Source: Phycisphaerales bacterium (GTDB taxonomy: Bacteria > Planctomycetota > Phycisphaerae > Phycisphaerales > UBA1924). From it: 17,573 bases of DNA. The notes beneath the pieces were generated by a model that made no database searches, was not told the DNA's origin, and saw only the letters and a program-made list of their open reading frames with translations. Position 1 is the first letter of the stretch. Every line of letters begins with the position of its first letter. Both the position numbers and the translations under genes were made by a program. The stretch spans positions 1 to 17,573 of the forward strand of contig JARGNC010000029.1 of NCBI GenBank assembly GCA_029212425.1, in the 5' to 3' direction. Of the stretch, positions 1 to 6,920 are shown in pieces.

Positions 1-2
1 AG

Positions 3-86
3 AGGAAGTTGTGGACGGATTCTGGCATAGCTGGGAGTGTAGGGGCGGATGGGACTAGAGTGGTTGGTGACTACCAGGAGTGTTGA
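3..86 (+). CDS. possible 3' end of an upstream gene (partial)
   Basis: An open frame runs in from the left edge for 27 codons and ends at a TGA (84-86) whose last base is the first base of the likely glmM ATG, a TGATG stop-start overlap typical of translational coupling. The tail is too short to identify. It contains codons such as AGA, ATA and GTA that look unusual beside the neighbours, and another open frame ends at TAG 56-58, so the reading frame is uncertain. The stretch could equally be untranslated leader. Only the stop/start geometry supports this call. Confidence 0.25.
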   Translation, partial: RKLWTDSGIAGSVGADGTRVVGDYQEC

Positions 87-1594
87 TGATGGGTGATTCG
101 CCGTTGATTTTGGGTGTGAGTGGGTTGCGTGGGATTGTTGGGGAGAGTCTGACTCCGGAGCTTGCGATGCGCTATGCGGCGGCGTTTGGGGAGTGGCTCT
201 GGCGGGATCGGACTGATGAAAATGCGATGGTCGTCGCGGTTGGGCGAGATGGTCGTCGGGGTGGGGATGCGATTGAAGAGGCGGCGGTTGAGGGGTTGCT
301 TCGCAGTGGGTGCGATGTGATCCGGATGGGTCCGGCGACGACGCCGACGGTTGGGGTCGCTGCGTCCGCGCCGTGCTGTGAAGCGGGGATGGTGATTACG
401 GCGAGTCATAATCCTGCGGAGTGGAACGGTCTCAAGTGCATTGTGCTGGATCGCGATGATGGTGGATCGGCGTCTCGTGCGCCGCTTGCGTCGGAAGCGG
501 ATGAGATTATCGAGTTATTCCAGAACAGCGAGGGGGAACCAAAGCAGGTGCGTGAGCGCGGGATCGTGGTGGCGCATTCGAGCGAGGTTGGCGTGCATAT
601 TTCGTGGGCCGTGGATTCGTTCTATCGGATTGCAGGGGAAAAACCTGCGAAGAAGGTTGGGAAGCTTTCGGTGGCGCTCGATTCAGTGAACTGTTCTGGA
701 TCGACGATGGCGGTGCCTTTCTTTGAGCGGATCGGTGTTCGTCTGTATCCGATCGCGTGTGATGGGTCTGGTGACTTCCCGCATACTCCTGAGCCGACGA
801 AGGAGAACTTGTCGGGTGAGGGTGGGCTGTGCGATGTGGTTCCCAGCGTTGGAGCGAGTGTGGGGTTTGCGCAGGATCCGGATGCGGATCGTCTCGCGAT
901 TGTTGATGAGCGCGGCGAGTACATCGGTGAGGAGTACACGCTGGTGTTGTGCGCGATGGCGTTGATGGAGGCGCGCGGTGGTCAAGATTCGAAGAAGGGG
1001 AAGCCTGTCTTTGTGGTGAATCTTTCGACTTCGCGGATGATTGATGATGTCGCGGCTCATTACGGCGCGGAGGTTGTTCGCTCGGCGGTGGGGGAAGCGA
1101 ATGTGGTTGAGGTGATGAAGTCGCTCAAAGAGCAAGGGCGGGATGTGGTGATGGGTGGTGAGGGGAACGGCGGGGTGATCTGGGCGGAGGTGACTTATGT
1201 ACGGGATTCGCTTTCAGGGATGGCGCTGATGCTGTCGCTGATGGCGCGGACTGGGAAGACGGTGAGCGAACTTGTGGAGATGGTGAACTCTTTTGGGCCG
1301 ACGGATGAGGTGAAGGGGAATGGGTACACGATCCTCAAGGCGAAGTCGGATCTGGCGAGCAAGGCGGACGCGGTGCCTGTGGTGAAGCATCTTGACGGGA
1401 TTTACAGCGGGCAGGCGGGGTGTAGGGTGGATCTGCAGGACGGGATCCGGATTGATTGGGATGAGCGTGGGGTGTGGGCGCATGTGCGGGCGAGCAATAC
1501 GGAGCCGATCATGCGGGTGATTGTGGAAGCGCCGAGCAAGACTGAGGCGGAGCGTGTGGCGGGGGAGATTGATGGGCATATACTGGGTGCATGA
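86..1594 (+). CDS. glmM: phosphoglucosamine mutase (alpha-D-phosphohexomutase family), archaeal-like subtype
   Basis: Cytosolic enzyme expected to interconvert glucosamine-6-phosphate and glucosamine-1-phosphate on the way to UDP-GlcNAc, a cell-envelope precursor. All four hallmark segments are visible: N-terminal GVSGLRGI, the phosphoserine loop TASHNPAEWNGLK near residue 107, the metal loop DPDADR near residue 265, the sugar loop GGEGNGG near residue 358, and the phosphate-binding RASNTEP near residue 468. About 502 residues is longer than the usual bacterial GlmM (about 445). The GGEGNGG loop resembles archaeal and planctomycete enzymes rather than the GGEQSGH of classical bacterial GlmM, so some phosphomannomutase/phosphoglucomutase activity cannot be excluded. 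Start: AGGAG at 76-80 sits 5 bases before ATG 86 and 8 before ATG 89; the in-frame GTG at 80 overlaps that ribosome site and is unlikely. The stop overlaps the next start by four bases (ATGA). Confidence 0.85.
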   Translation: MMGDSPLILGVSGLRGIVGESLTPELAMRYAAAFGEWLWRDRTDENAMVVAVGRDGRRGGDAIEEAAVEGLLRSGCDVIRMGPATTPTVGVAASAPCCEAGMVITASHNPAEWNGLKCIVLDRDDGGSASRAPLASEADEIIELFQNSEGEPKQVRERGIVVAHSSEVGVHISWAVDSFYRIAGEKPAKKVGKLSVALDSVNCSGSTMAVPFFERIGVRLYPIACDGSGDFPHTPEPTKENLSGEGGLCDVVPSVGASVGFAQDPDADRLAIVDERGEYIGEEYTLVLCAMALMEARGGQDSKKGKPVFVVNLSTSRMIDDVAAHYGAEVVRSAVGEANVVEVMKSLKEQGRDVVMGGEGNGGVIWAEVTYVRDSLSGMALMLSLMARTGKTVSELVEMVNSFGPTDEVKGNGYTILKAKSDLASKADAVPVVKHLDGIYSGQAGCRVDLQDGIRIDWDERGVWAHVRASNTEPIMRVIVEAPSKTEAERVAGEIDGHILGA

Positions 1595-1845
1595 GTGATA
1601 CAGCGACAGATTACGAGATCGGTTCACGCGTCCGGGTGACGCAGCAGGTGATCATGAGCAACGAGGGGAAACTGACATCTGTTGAGGGTGTTGTGCTTCG
1701 CGTTGGTCAGCAGAAAACCGGATCTTGGTTTGCGCACGGCCGGGACAAGAAGCTTTGGCTCGATCGGCTTGAGCTCCGCAAGGATGATGGGGAACTTGTG
1801 GTGGTGAATCTGGATCAGTACTCGCGGGTGGAAGTGATCGGCTGA
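1591..1845 (+). CDS. 84-residue protein of unknown function, coupled to glmM
   Basis: I do not recognise this small soluble protein. It has no signal peptide or membrane segment. After about ten polar residues it is an alternation of short beta-prone segments (GSRVRVTQQV, TSVEGVVLRVG, LWLDRLEL, ELVVVNLD) ending in YSRVEVIG, compatible with a small SH3-like barrel, though that is only a pattern reading. Its ATG overlaps the glmM stop as ATGA (1591-1594), so it is probably translated by re-initiation and expressed with glmM. An intrinsic terminator follows 40 bases after the stop, making it the last gene of that operon. The real start is supported by the overlap rather than by a clear ribosome site. 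Confidence 0.75.
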   Translation: MSDTATDYEIGSRVRVTQQVIMSNEGKLTSVEGVVLRVGQQKTGSWFAHGRDKKLWLDRLELRKDDGELVVVNLDQYSRVEVIG

Positions 1846-1885
1846 GACTGATTGTTCATGCTGTTCATTCGAGTTGTATGTAGAT

Positions 1886-1911
1886 ACAGCACTCTTTGGA
1901 GTGCTGTTTTT
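1886..1911 (+). terminator. intrinsic terminator of the glmM operon
   Basis: A perfect 9-bp stem, ACAGCACTC (1886-1894) paired with GAGTGCTGT (1899-1907), closes a TTTG loop and is followed by a T run (1907-1911). It lies 40 bases downstream of the 84-residue gene and separates the glmM operon from the head-gene cassette, which therefore needs its own promoter. Confidence 0.85.
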
Positions 1912-1919
1912 GTGCGCAC
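1904..1919 (+). repeat. direct repeat copy 1 with TGTGCGCACA palindrome
   Basis: CTGTTTTTGTGCGCAC, overlapping the 3' arm of the terminator, recurs with one T fewer at 2016-2030. It contains the perfect 10-bp palindrome TGTGCGCACA (1911-1920). It could be an operator half of the cassette's control region or a chance short repeat. Confidence 0.5.
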
Positions 1920-1920
1920 A

Positions 1921-2015
1921 ATCTGTCGGATTTTTATCTGAAAAAATCGAAAATCCAAAAATTTTTTGAGCCTTTGTTTTCAGTGATTTGCGCGCCGCGG
2001 TTGTGGTGGAGTGAC
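1921..2015 (+). promoter_or_regulatory. AT-rich leader region upstream of the head cassette
   Basis: This is the most AT-rich stretch in the first half of the window, with runs of T and A (1931-1967), and lies between the two GTGCGCAC repeats. It holds an inverted repeat GGATTTT (1928-1934) / AAAATCC (1950-1956). It is the logical site of the cassette promoter because a terminator lies upstream and the portal gene starts at 2098. I could not find a convincing -35/-10 pair, so this is inferred mainly from position and composition. Confidence 0.4.
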
Positions 2016-2030
2016 CTGTTTTGTGCGCAC
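2016..2030 (+). repeat. direct repeat copy 2 with GTGCGCAC palindrome
   Basis: CTGTTTTGTGCGCAC matches copy 1 at 1904-1919 apart from one missing T. The core GTGCGCAC (2023-2030) is a perfect 8-bp palindrome. It lies about 70 bases before the portal start, a plausible place for an operator. Confidence 0.5.
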
Positions 2031-2097
2031 GCTGGTGTCCGAACGATCCATTGGTTGAGCGTGTGAATGGATGCACGCCGGGAAGTGGAGGCGGGAC

Positions 2098-3603
2098 ATG
2101 TCTGATCTGGGTTCGAGTGGGTTGTCGGGGAATGCTCAAAGGCGATGGGAGCTTGTGCGATCGTTGATCGATACGCACGAGAACGGGGTGTTGCCCCGGC
2201 TTGAGCAGCTGTGGGCGTATTACCGCAACCCACTCGAGCTCGTCAGGCGGAGCGGGACTGTATCGGGTTCCAATCAGAGCGGGTGGTATCGGATGGCGCA
2301 GGAGCGTGGGTTGCCTGCTCGCGTGACGGGGACGAGTTTGGATGGGGTGAGTGCGCCGAGCGGTCGGCGTGAGGTGGTGATCGAGAACGATATTGGTTGG
2401 CGCGTTGGGACGATGGTGGACTTTATGTTTGGTTCTCCGGTGCGGATCGAATCGCTGACGGAGAAGGACTCGTTGCGGGATGAAATTGAGGGTGTTCTTG
2501 AGCGGGTATGGGAGCACAGCGGTGGGATCTCGTTGATGCAGGACATCGCGACGCTCGGGCATGTGTATGGGTATGTGGATCTGCTGGTTCGGGTAGATGA
2601 GGATCGGCTTGTCGGCGCGAGTCTTGAGACGGTGCATGAGGCGTTCTCGATTGAACCGATCGAACCTCGGCGTGGGGTGCCGATTGTGAGCGACTCGGAT
2701 TACCGGGTGCTTGATGGGTACGCGATTCACTTTGAGCGTGAACTCAACGAACTGGAAGACACTGGTGCGAAGAACACAATCCGGAACCGGTTCGGTCGAT
2801 TGGCTGGTGGTGGTCAGGAAACTCCTGCACGCAAGCGTTCGACTGTTACGGAAGTGATTACTGGGGATGGGTGGGAGCTGTATGAGGACGGGGATCGGGT
2901 GTCATCGGGTACTCGGTCTGTGCTTGGTTCTGTGGTGCCTGTGGTGCATATTCAGAACATGAGTCAGCCGTTTGTGTATGCGGGGCTTGGCGAGGTGGAG
3001 GCGTTGATTCCGCTTCAGGACGAGCTCAACACGCGGCTGAGTGATCGTGCGAATCGGGTGACTCTGCAGAGTTTTAAGATGTACCTTGCTCGCGGGATCG
3101 AGGGGTTTGATGGGAGCGGGGTTGGGCCTGGAACGGTGTGGAGCACGGACAATCCGGATGCGTCGATTGTGGGCTTTGGCGGGGATGCGAGCAGTCCGAG
3201 TGAGGATCGGCATATCGCGGAGATCCGCGAGGCGCTGGACAAGATTTCGGGTGTGCCTCCGCTTGCGGGTGGTGTGGTCAAGGCGAAGCTTGGAAACCTG
3301 AGTAGTGCGAATGCGCTTCGGGTCACGCTGATGGGGCTCATCGCGAAGACGATGCGGAAGCGGGTGACCTATGGGCGCGGGATTGAGCAGGTGAGCGGTT
3401 TGGTGCTTCGTGCGCTTGATGAAGCTGGGGTGCTTCGTGTTCGAGAGTCTGAACGCGGGGTGCGTGTTGAGTGGGGTGTGCTTGGTCCGATCGGGGATGA
3501 GGAATCGCTCGACGCGGCGCAGGCGAAGGTGGCGCTTGGTGTGCCTGAGGATCAGGTTCTTGGTGAACTTGGTTTGGATGATGCGGATCCTGGGATTGTG
3601 TAA
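2098..3603 (+). CDS. phage-type portal protein (SPP1 gp6-like)
   Basis: Predicted portal: the dodecameric ring at one capsid vertex through which DNA enters a phage head and to which the neck attaches. Seen in the sequence: N-terminal helical RLEQLWAYYRNPLE (about 34-47), the segment ENDIGWRVGTMVDFMFGSPV (about 96-115), a central QNMSQPFVYAGLGEVEALIP region followed by LQDELNTRLSDRANRV (from about 285), and the C-terminal helix block LGNLSSANALRVTLMGLIAK (from about 397). These are the conserved stretches of SPP1/HK97-class portals, and 501 residues is a normal length. Start: GGAG ending at 2090 is 7 bases before ATG 2098; the upstream in-frame ATG 2071 has no ribosome site. It opens the cassette. 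In phages a terminase would normally precede it, but here the upstream genes are glmM and an unrelated small protein. The frame is intact. Confidence 0.85.
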   Translation: MSDLGSSGLSGNAQRRWELVRSLIDTHENGVLPRLEQLWAYYRNPLELVRRSGTVSGSNQSGWYRMAQERGLPARVTGTSLDGVSAPSGRREVVIENDIGWRVGTMVDFMFGSPVRIESLTEKDSLRDEIEGVLERVWEHSGGISLMQDIATLGHVYGYVDLLVRVDEDRLVGASLETVHEAFSIEPIEPRRGVPIVSDSDYRVLDGYAIHFERELNELEDTGAKNTIRNRFGRLAGGGQETPARKRSTVTEVITGDGWELYEDGDRVSSGTRSVLGSVVPVVHIQNMSQPFVYAGLGEVEALIPLQDELNTRLSDRANRVTLQSFKMYLARGIEGFDGSGVGPGTVWSTDNPDASIVGFGGDASSPSEDRHIAEIREALDKISGVPPLAGGVVKAKLGNLSSANALRVTLMGLIAKTMRKRVTYGRGIEQVSGLVLRALDEAGVLRVRESERGVRVEWGVLGPIGDEESLDAAQAKVALGVPEDQVLGELGLDDADPGIV

Positions 3604-3630
3604 ACAGCGTTGAAGACAAGGAGATCAGAA

Positions 3631-4140
3631 ATGGGAATCAAAGGAGTTGGTGGCGATCCGATTGATCAGGGTGAGCCGGAAGTGGTTGAGATTGATCGAG
3701 TGGAGTTGAGTGAAGAAGTGATCTGGAAGACGCGTGCTGCGGAAGCGGAGGAGAAGCTTGCGGAATGCGAAGCGCGGGTTTCAGGGCTTGAGCGTGAACT
3801 TGCGGAAGCAAACGAGGCGGTGGTTTCTACGCAGCGTCGCGGAGACATTGAGCGGGAGTTGACGGCGGCGCGTGCTGTGGATTTGGAAACGGCGTGTTTG
3901 TTGACTGAGGCGACGATCAGCGAGATGGATGATCCGGATGTTGCGGTGGCGGTGCGTGAGCTTAAAGCGCGGAAGCCGTTTCTGTTCTCGTGTGCGACGC
4001 ACGGGACGCGAGGCTCAGCGATGAGTTCGCAGGCGGGAAACGGAGGAGGCGAGGGGCTTGGACGGATGGCGTCTTCGGCGCGTAGCAGTGGGGATCGGAA
4101 TGAGTTGCTGCGGTATCTGCGTGCTCGGCGTGGTGGTTGA
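3631..4140 (+). CDS. coiled-coil protein, candidate capsid scaffold
   Basis: A 169-residue hydrophilic protein between portal and major capsid genes, the usual place for a scaffolding protein that templates procapsid assembly and is then lost. Residues about 26-82 are a strongly charged heptad-like helix (EEKLAECEARV, GLERELAEANEAV). Next come a short acidic turn (SEMDDPD) and VRELKARKPFLF (about 108-119), a Leu/Lys-Pro-Phe motif reminiscent of phage scaffold C-regions. After a Gly/Ser linker the protein ends in the basic helix ELLRYLRARRGG, like the basic coat-binding ends of known scaffolds. No protease domain is seen. Start: AAGGAG (3618-3623) is 7 bases before ATG 3631; the earlier TTG at 3610 lies upstream of the ribosome site and is rejected. 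Function is assigned from position and architecture, not from clear homology. Confidence 0.6.
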   Translation: MGIKGVGGDPIDQGEPEVVEIDRVELSEEVIWKTRAAEAEEKLAECEARVSGLERELAEANEAVVSTQRRGDIERELTAARAVDLETACLLTEATISEMDDPDVAVAVRELKARKPFLFSCATHGTRGSAMSSQAGNGGGEGLGRMASSARSSGDRNELLRYLRARRGG

Positions 4141-4199
4141 AGCGATTTGAGATGGATGGGCTTTGGGGTTTTTGAACAGAAATTTGAAGGAGAATAGAC

Positions 4200-5372
4200 A
4201 TGGCATTTACTGGTAAAGCGAGTTATTCGGGTGGCGCGGGGCTTCCGGAGTTGGTGGAAGATGTGAGCGACATCATCGGGATTGTGAGTCCGTTTGAGAC
4301 GCCTTTGCTTGATCATTTGGGTGATGCAAAGCGCAGTGCGCTCTCGACGGTTCACGAATGGATCGAGGATGCGCTGCTCCCGAACAAGGGGCAGATTAAT
4401 CAATCAAGCTTCTCACCAAGCCCTCAAGCAGCGGTTGCGATTGAGGTGGATGATTTGTCGGTGTTTAAGGTCGGTGATCTGATCCGTCCGGGCGGGACTG
4501 GCGAAGTGATGCTGGTGGTGGGTATTGATGAGAGTGGCTCGCAGATTGTTGTGACGCGTGGGTATGGCGCGACGACGGCGGCGACGCTTGCGGACAACAT
4601 GGAGCTTCATATTCTGGGAAACGCGGCGCTTGAAGGTGATGATGCGCCTGAGGCACGATTCAGCAACCGAGTCCGAAAGAGCAACTACACGCAGATCTTC
4701 ACATCTGGGATTGATGTGTCTGGTTCGCTCCAGGCGTCGAGGGCGTATGGGATCAGTGACGAGGTGGATTACCAGAAACAGGAGCGGATGCGTGAGCTGC
4801 TGCGAGATCTTGAGAACTGTGTGATCAACGGCGTCGCGCCGAGCGCGAATCAGCAGGGGTCGGGTACGGTCCGTCGTTCGATGAATGGGATTATTCATTC
4901 GATGAGTACGAACCTGTTTGAGCCGGGGGTTGGCGCGATCCCTGACGGTGAGGGTGATGGTGACGAGCTCGACGAAGCGGTGCTCAACGCGGCTCTTAAG
5001 CAGATCTGGGATCAGTCGTCCGGTGGTGTGGACACGATTGTTGTGGGTGGTGCGCAGAAGCGGAAGATTAATGCGTTTGCGAGCGGGAGCCGGGCGTATC
5101 TGCCGGACGATCAGACTTACTCGGACATGATCAGTGTGTACGAGAGTGACTTTGGTGTGTGCCGAGTGATTCTTTCGCGCTGGGTCCCGACGGACACAGT
5201 GATGCTGCTTGATTCGTCGCGGATTTCGGTGATGCCGATGCAGGGTCGGAGTTTCCATTACAAGCCGTTGGCGGCGACGGGAGATTCGGTTTCGGGTCAG
5301 GTGATCGGTGAGTACACAATGGAGTTCAAGAACGAGAATGCGCACGGTTTGATTTCTGGTCTTGCGGTTTGA
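4200..5372 (+). CDS. major capsid protein, SU10/DUF5309-type (HK97 fold)
   Basis: Predicted shell protein. The N-terminal region has the family signature PFETPLLDHLG (31-41) followed by HEWIEDALL (52-60). The C-terminal region has the order expected for this family: VILSRWVPTDTVMLLD, a HYKPLAATGDS stretch, then EYTMEFKNENAHGLISGL near the end. Between them, residues about 80-138 form a small beta domain (FKVGDLIRP, EVMLVVGIDESG, QIVVTRGYG) inserted before the main core. At 390 residues the length is typical. It starts at ATG 4200 with AAGGAG (4187-4192) 7 bases upstream, a strong site suiting an abundant protein, and a terminator hairpin follows the gene. An encapsulin-like compartment role is possible, but the adjacent portal and connector genes favour a virus-like head. 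Confidence 0.85.
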   Translation: MAFTGKASYSGGAGLPELVEDVSDIIGIVSPFETPLLDHLGDAKRSALSTVHEWIEDALLPNKGQINQSSFSPSPQAAVAIEVDDLSVFKVGDLIRPGGTGEVMLVVGIDESGSQIVVTRGYGATTAATLADNMELHILGNAALEGDDAPEARFSNRVRKSNYTQIFTSGIDVSGSLQASRAYGISDEVDYQKQERMRELLRDLENCVINGVAPSANQQGSGTVRRSMNGIIHSMSTNLFEPGVGAIPDGEGDGDELDEAVLNAALKQIWDQSSGGVDTIVVGGAQKRKINAFASGSRAYLPDDQTYSDMISVYESDFGVCRVILSRWVPTDTVMLLDSSRISVMPMQGRSFHYKPLAATGDSVSGQVIGEYTMEFKNENAHGLISGLAV

Positions 5373-5412
5373 GCTGAAGTGATTGCGGGGTTCCGGTGGG
5401 GGCTGGAACGCT

Positions 5413-5444
5413 CGGGACGGATGGAAACATCCGTCCCGGGTTTT
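5413..5444 (+). terminator. intrinsic terminator after the major capsid gene
   Basis: An 11-bp perfect stem, CGGGACGGATG (5413-5423) with CATCCGTCCCG (5428-5438), is capped by a GAAA tetraloop and followed by GG and TTTT. It stands 40 bases after the capsid stop and 33 before the connector start. The short T run suggests partial termination, which would lower expression of the connector and tail genes relative to the shell protein. Confidence 0.8.
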
Positions 5445-5476
5445 GAGGTTTGGTGGTCCGAGGCTGGAGGTATTCT

Positions 5477-6106
5477 ATGTTTGCGAAGGACAGGGATTTG
5501 TTGGTGATTGAGCCGGGGTTGTTCCGCGAGGTGATGTGGAACGGGCAACGGTTGCTGAGTGGAACGGGTGATCTTGCTGGGGGATTGTTGACGCTGACGA
5601 GTGGTTCGTTCATAGAAGGCGCGATTGGTCCGGGGCATGTGGTGCTGATTGATTCGGTACCTATGGAAGTTGTGAGCGTGCAGAGTGCGACGGTTGCGAC
5701 TGTGTCGATTATGCGAGGGGATACGAACTCGAGTTTCATTCCCGGGAAGTGGGTTGAGGGCGCGGCTGTGGAGGTGTTCACCTTTGAACCTCAGATCGCG
5801 ATCGTGCATCGTCAGATTCTTGCGATGATTGGGATTGATGCGGATGACCCTGATGGGCTTGGTGATTCGGCGGTGACCAATCCGGGCGCGTTGATGGTGC
5901 TTGAGGCGCTTGGCGCACTGCACCTCATTTATGCGTCTGCGGGCGCACCTGGTCGAGGTGGAGAGGCGTTCCTTGATCGAGCGAAGCAGTATCAGCAACG
6001 GTTCTCGATGCAGCGTGGTTCGGTGGTTGCGATGATTGATTTGGATGGGGATGGGATCGCAGAGACGCGGCGTCACCCAAACTCGTTTGTGCTGTCGCGT
6101 GGTTGA
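5477..6106 (+). CDS. head-tail connector / neck-type protein
   Basis: A 209-residue protein directly after the capsid gene, the slot of the adaptor that docks on the portal ring. Residues about 38-104 look like a small beta-barrel (GHVVLID, MEVVSV, ATVSIMRGDT, AAVEVFTF), similar in pattern to the domain inserted in the capsid protein. Residues 105-182 are helical (EPQIAIVHRQILAMIGID, MVLEALGALHLIYASAG, FLDRAKQYQQRF), as in gp6/gp15-like connectors. The end carries DLDGDGIAE (188-196), a match to the bacterial calcium-binding DxDxDG loop, and then RRHPNSFVLSRG. Start: GGAGG (5466-5470) is 6 bases before ATG 5477; an in-frame TTG at 5450 lies upstream of that site. Specific family unknown to me; role inferred from position and architecture. 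Confidence 0.6.
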   Translation: MFAKDRDLLVIEPGLFREVMWNGQRLLSGTGDLAGGLLTLTSGSFIEGAIGPGHVVLIDSVPMEVVSVQSATVATVSIMRGDTNSSFIPGKWVEGAAVEVFTFEPQIAIVHRQILAMIGIDADDPDGLGDSAVTNPGALMVLEALGALHLIYASAGAPGRGGEAFLDRAKQYQQRFSMQRGSVVAMIDLDGDGIAETRRHPNSFVLSRG

Positions 6107-6126
6107 TTGGATGGGAGGGGTTGTTG

Positions 6127-6528
6127 ATGCTTGTGATACAGCCGAAGATGGTGAAGTTTGGAGAGGCGTGTTGGGGTGGGGTGAGCAGGGTTTCGGTGGA
6201 AACTTCGAGCGAGGGGATGACGAAGGATTGGGATGAGGATGGGCCGTATGTCGTGTTTGCGGATTCGACTCGACGGCTTACGAGTGTGCATGTCGCGCAA
6301 GAGATTGATGGGGATGATGTTTCGGGGCCTGGTCTTGGTGTTGCGGACGAGTTGGTTGTTGTGGTCGGTTCGGGGAACGATGCGGGTCGGATGACGATCT
6401 CGATTGATGTGGTGGTGGAGAGCGTGTCGTATTCGTTTTCGGGAACACGATCGACTCGATTGATTCAGTTGGTCGCGGTGAGTTCCGCTGGGGATATTGA
6501 TCCTGTGCGTGTGACTGGGGGTGGATGA
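6127..6528 (+). CDS. small beta-rich phage-like protein, possible tail-tube-like fold
   Basis: A 133-residue protein made almost wholly of beta-prone stretches: VSVETSSEG, YVVFADSTRR, LTSVHVAQEI, DELVVVVGSG, MTISIDVVVESVSYSFSG, LIQLVAVSSAGDIDPV. There are few helices and no signal peptide. Size, single-domain beta makeup and the final 'Q-hydrophobic-VAVSSAGDIDPV' pattern resemble phage tail-tube/Hcp-type barrel proteins as I know them, but this is a weak visual resemblance. It may instead be a neck or decoration protein. GGAGG (6114-6118) lies 8 bases before ATG 6127; upstream TTG codons (6103, 6121, 6124) are less likely starts. The stop overlaps the next gene's ATG as ATGA (6525-6528). Confidence 0.55.
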   Translation: MLVIQPKMVKFGEACWGGVSRVSVETSSEGMTKDWDEDGPYVVFADSTRRLTSVHVAQEIDGDDVSGPGLGVADELVVVVGSGNDAGRMTISIDVVVESVSYSFSGTRSTRLIQLVAVSSAGDIDPVRVTGGG

Positions 6529-6908
6529 TGTCGTCGTTTAAGGGATTGGATTTATTTGGGTCTGGGGCGCATCGCTTTCTGAATCAGCGACTTGGTCGGC
6601 GCGTGGTTTCGTACGCATCGCTGCTAGGGGATCCGTCTGCAACGGGGACCTTTGATTCTGGGGATTGGGAGGTCTGGGTTGAGGTGCACGGGCGATTGGT
6701 TGCGGCATCGGATTCGCTGCTTTGGGATCTTCGTGACGATATTCTGGCACAAGCCGAGAGCGGTATGACGCATGGTGTGTTGGTTGATGGGCACGGACAC
6801 AGCTGGGCAGGGATGAGTCTGTTGACTTATGAGGAAACCGGTCCTGTGCAGCGGGGGCGTGAGGTGTCGGTTGGGTATGTTGTTGTGTTTGGACGATTGA
6901 CGAACTGA
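6525..6908 (+). CDS. small phage-cassette protein of unknown function (neck/tail-like)
   Basis: A 127-residue protein whose ATG overlaps the previous stop (ATGA), so it is translationally coupled to it; a second ATG at 6528 is an alternative start. It opens with FKGLDLFGSGAHRFLNQRLGRRV. It then shows beta-prone segments WEVWVEVHGRLVAAS and YVVVFGRL around a short helix LLWDLRDDILAQAES and a Gly/His stretch VDGHGHSWAGMSL. It has no signal peptide, membrane helix or enzyme motif. The mixed alpha/beta makeup, size and position are compatible with a tail-terminator or neck protein. I do not recognise its family. Confidence 0.55.
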   Translation: MMSSFKGLDLFGSGAHRFLNQRLGRRVVSYASLLGDPSATGTFDSGDWEVWVEVHGRLVAASDSLLWDLRDDILAQAESGMTHGVLVDGHGHSWAGMSLLTYEETGPVQRGREVSVGYVVVFGRLTN

Positions 6909-6920
6909 TTGGGGGTTGGG

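Noticed and set aside
80..85. GTG 80 / TTG 83 as glmM starts
   Set aside because: They overlap or abut the AGGAG ribosome site at 76-80; ATG 86 or 89 is correctly spaced and ATG 86 overlaps a possible upstream stop.
1624..2730. Long minus-strand open frame (368 codons) across the small gene and portal start
   Set aside because: It is antisense to well-supported plus genes, crosses an AT-rich leader and two terminator-like elements, and its product is an Arg/His/Pro-rich string without domains. It is a by-product of strand composition.
3666..4403. Minus-strand open frame (245 codons) opposite the scaffold and capsid genes
   Set aside because: Ser/Arg/Thr-rich low-complexity product, antisense to genes with good ribosome sites; no motif recognised.
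4200..5372. Encapsulin nanocompartment as the identity of the capsid gene
   Set aside because: The neighbouring portal, scaffold-like and connector genes, and the SU10/DUF5309-type N and C termini, fit a virus-like head better; no cargo-loading enzyme gene is adjacent.
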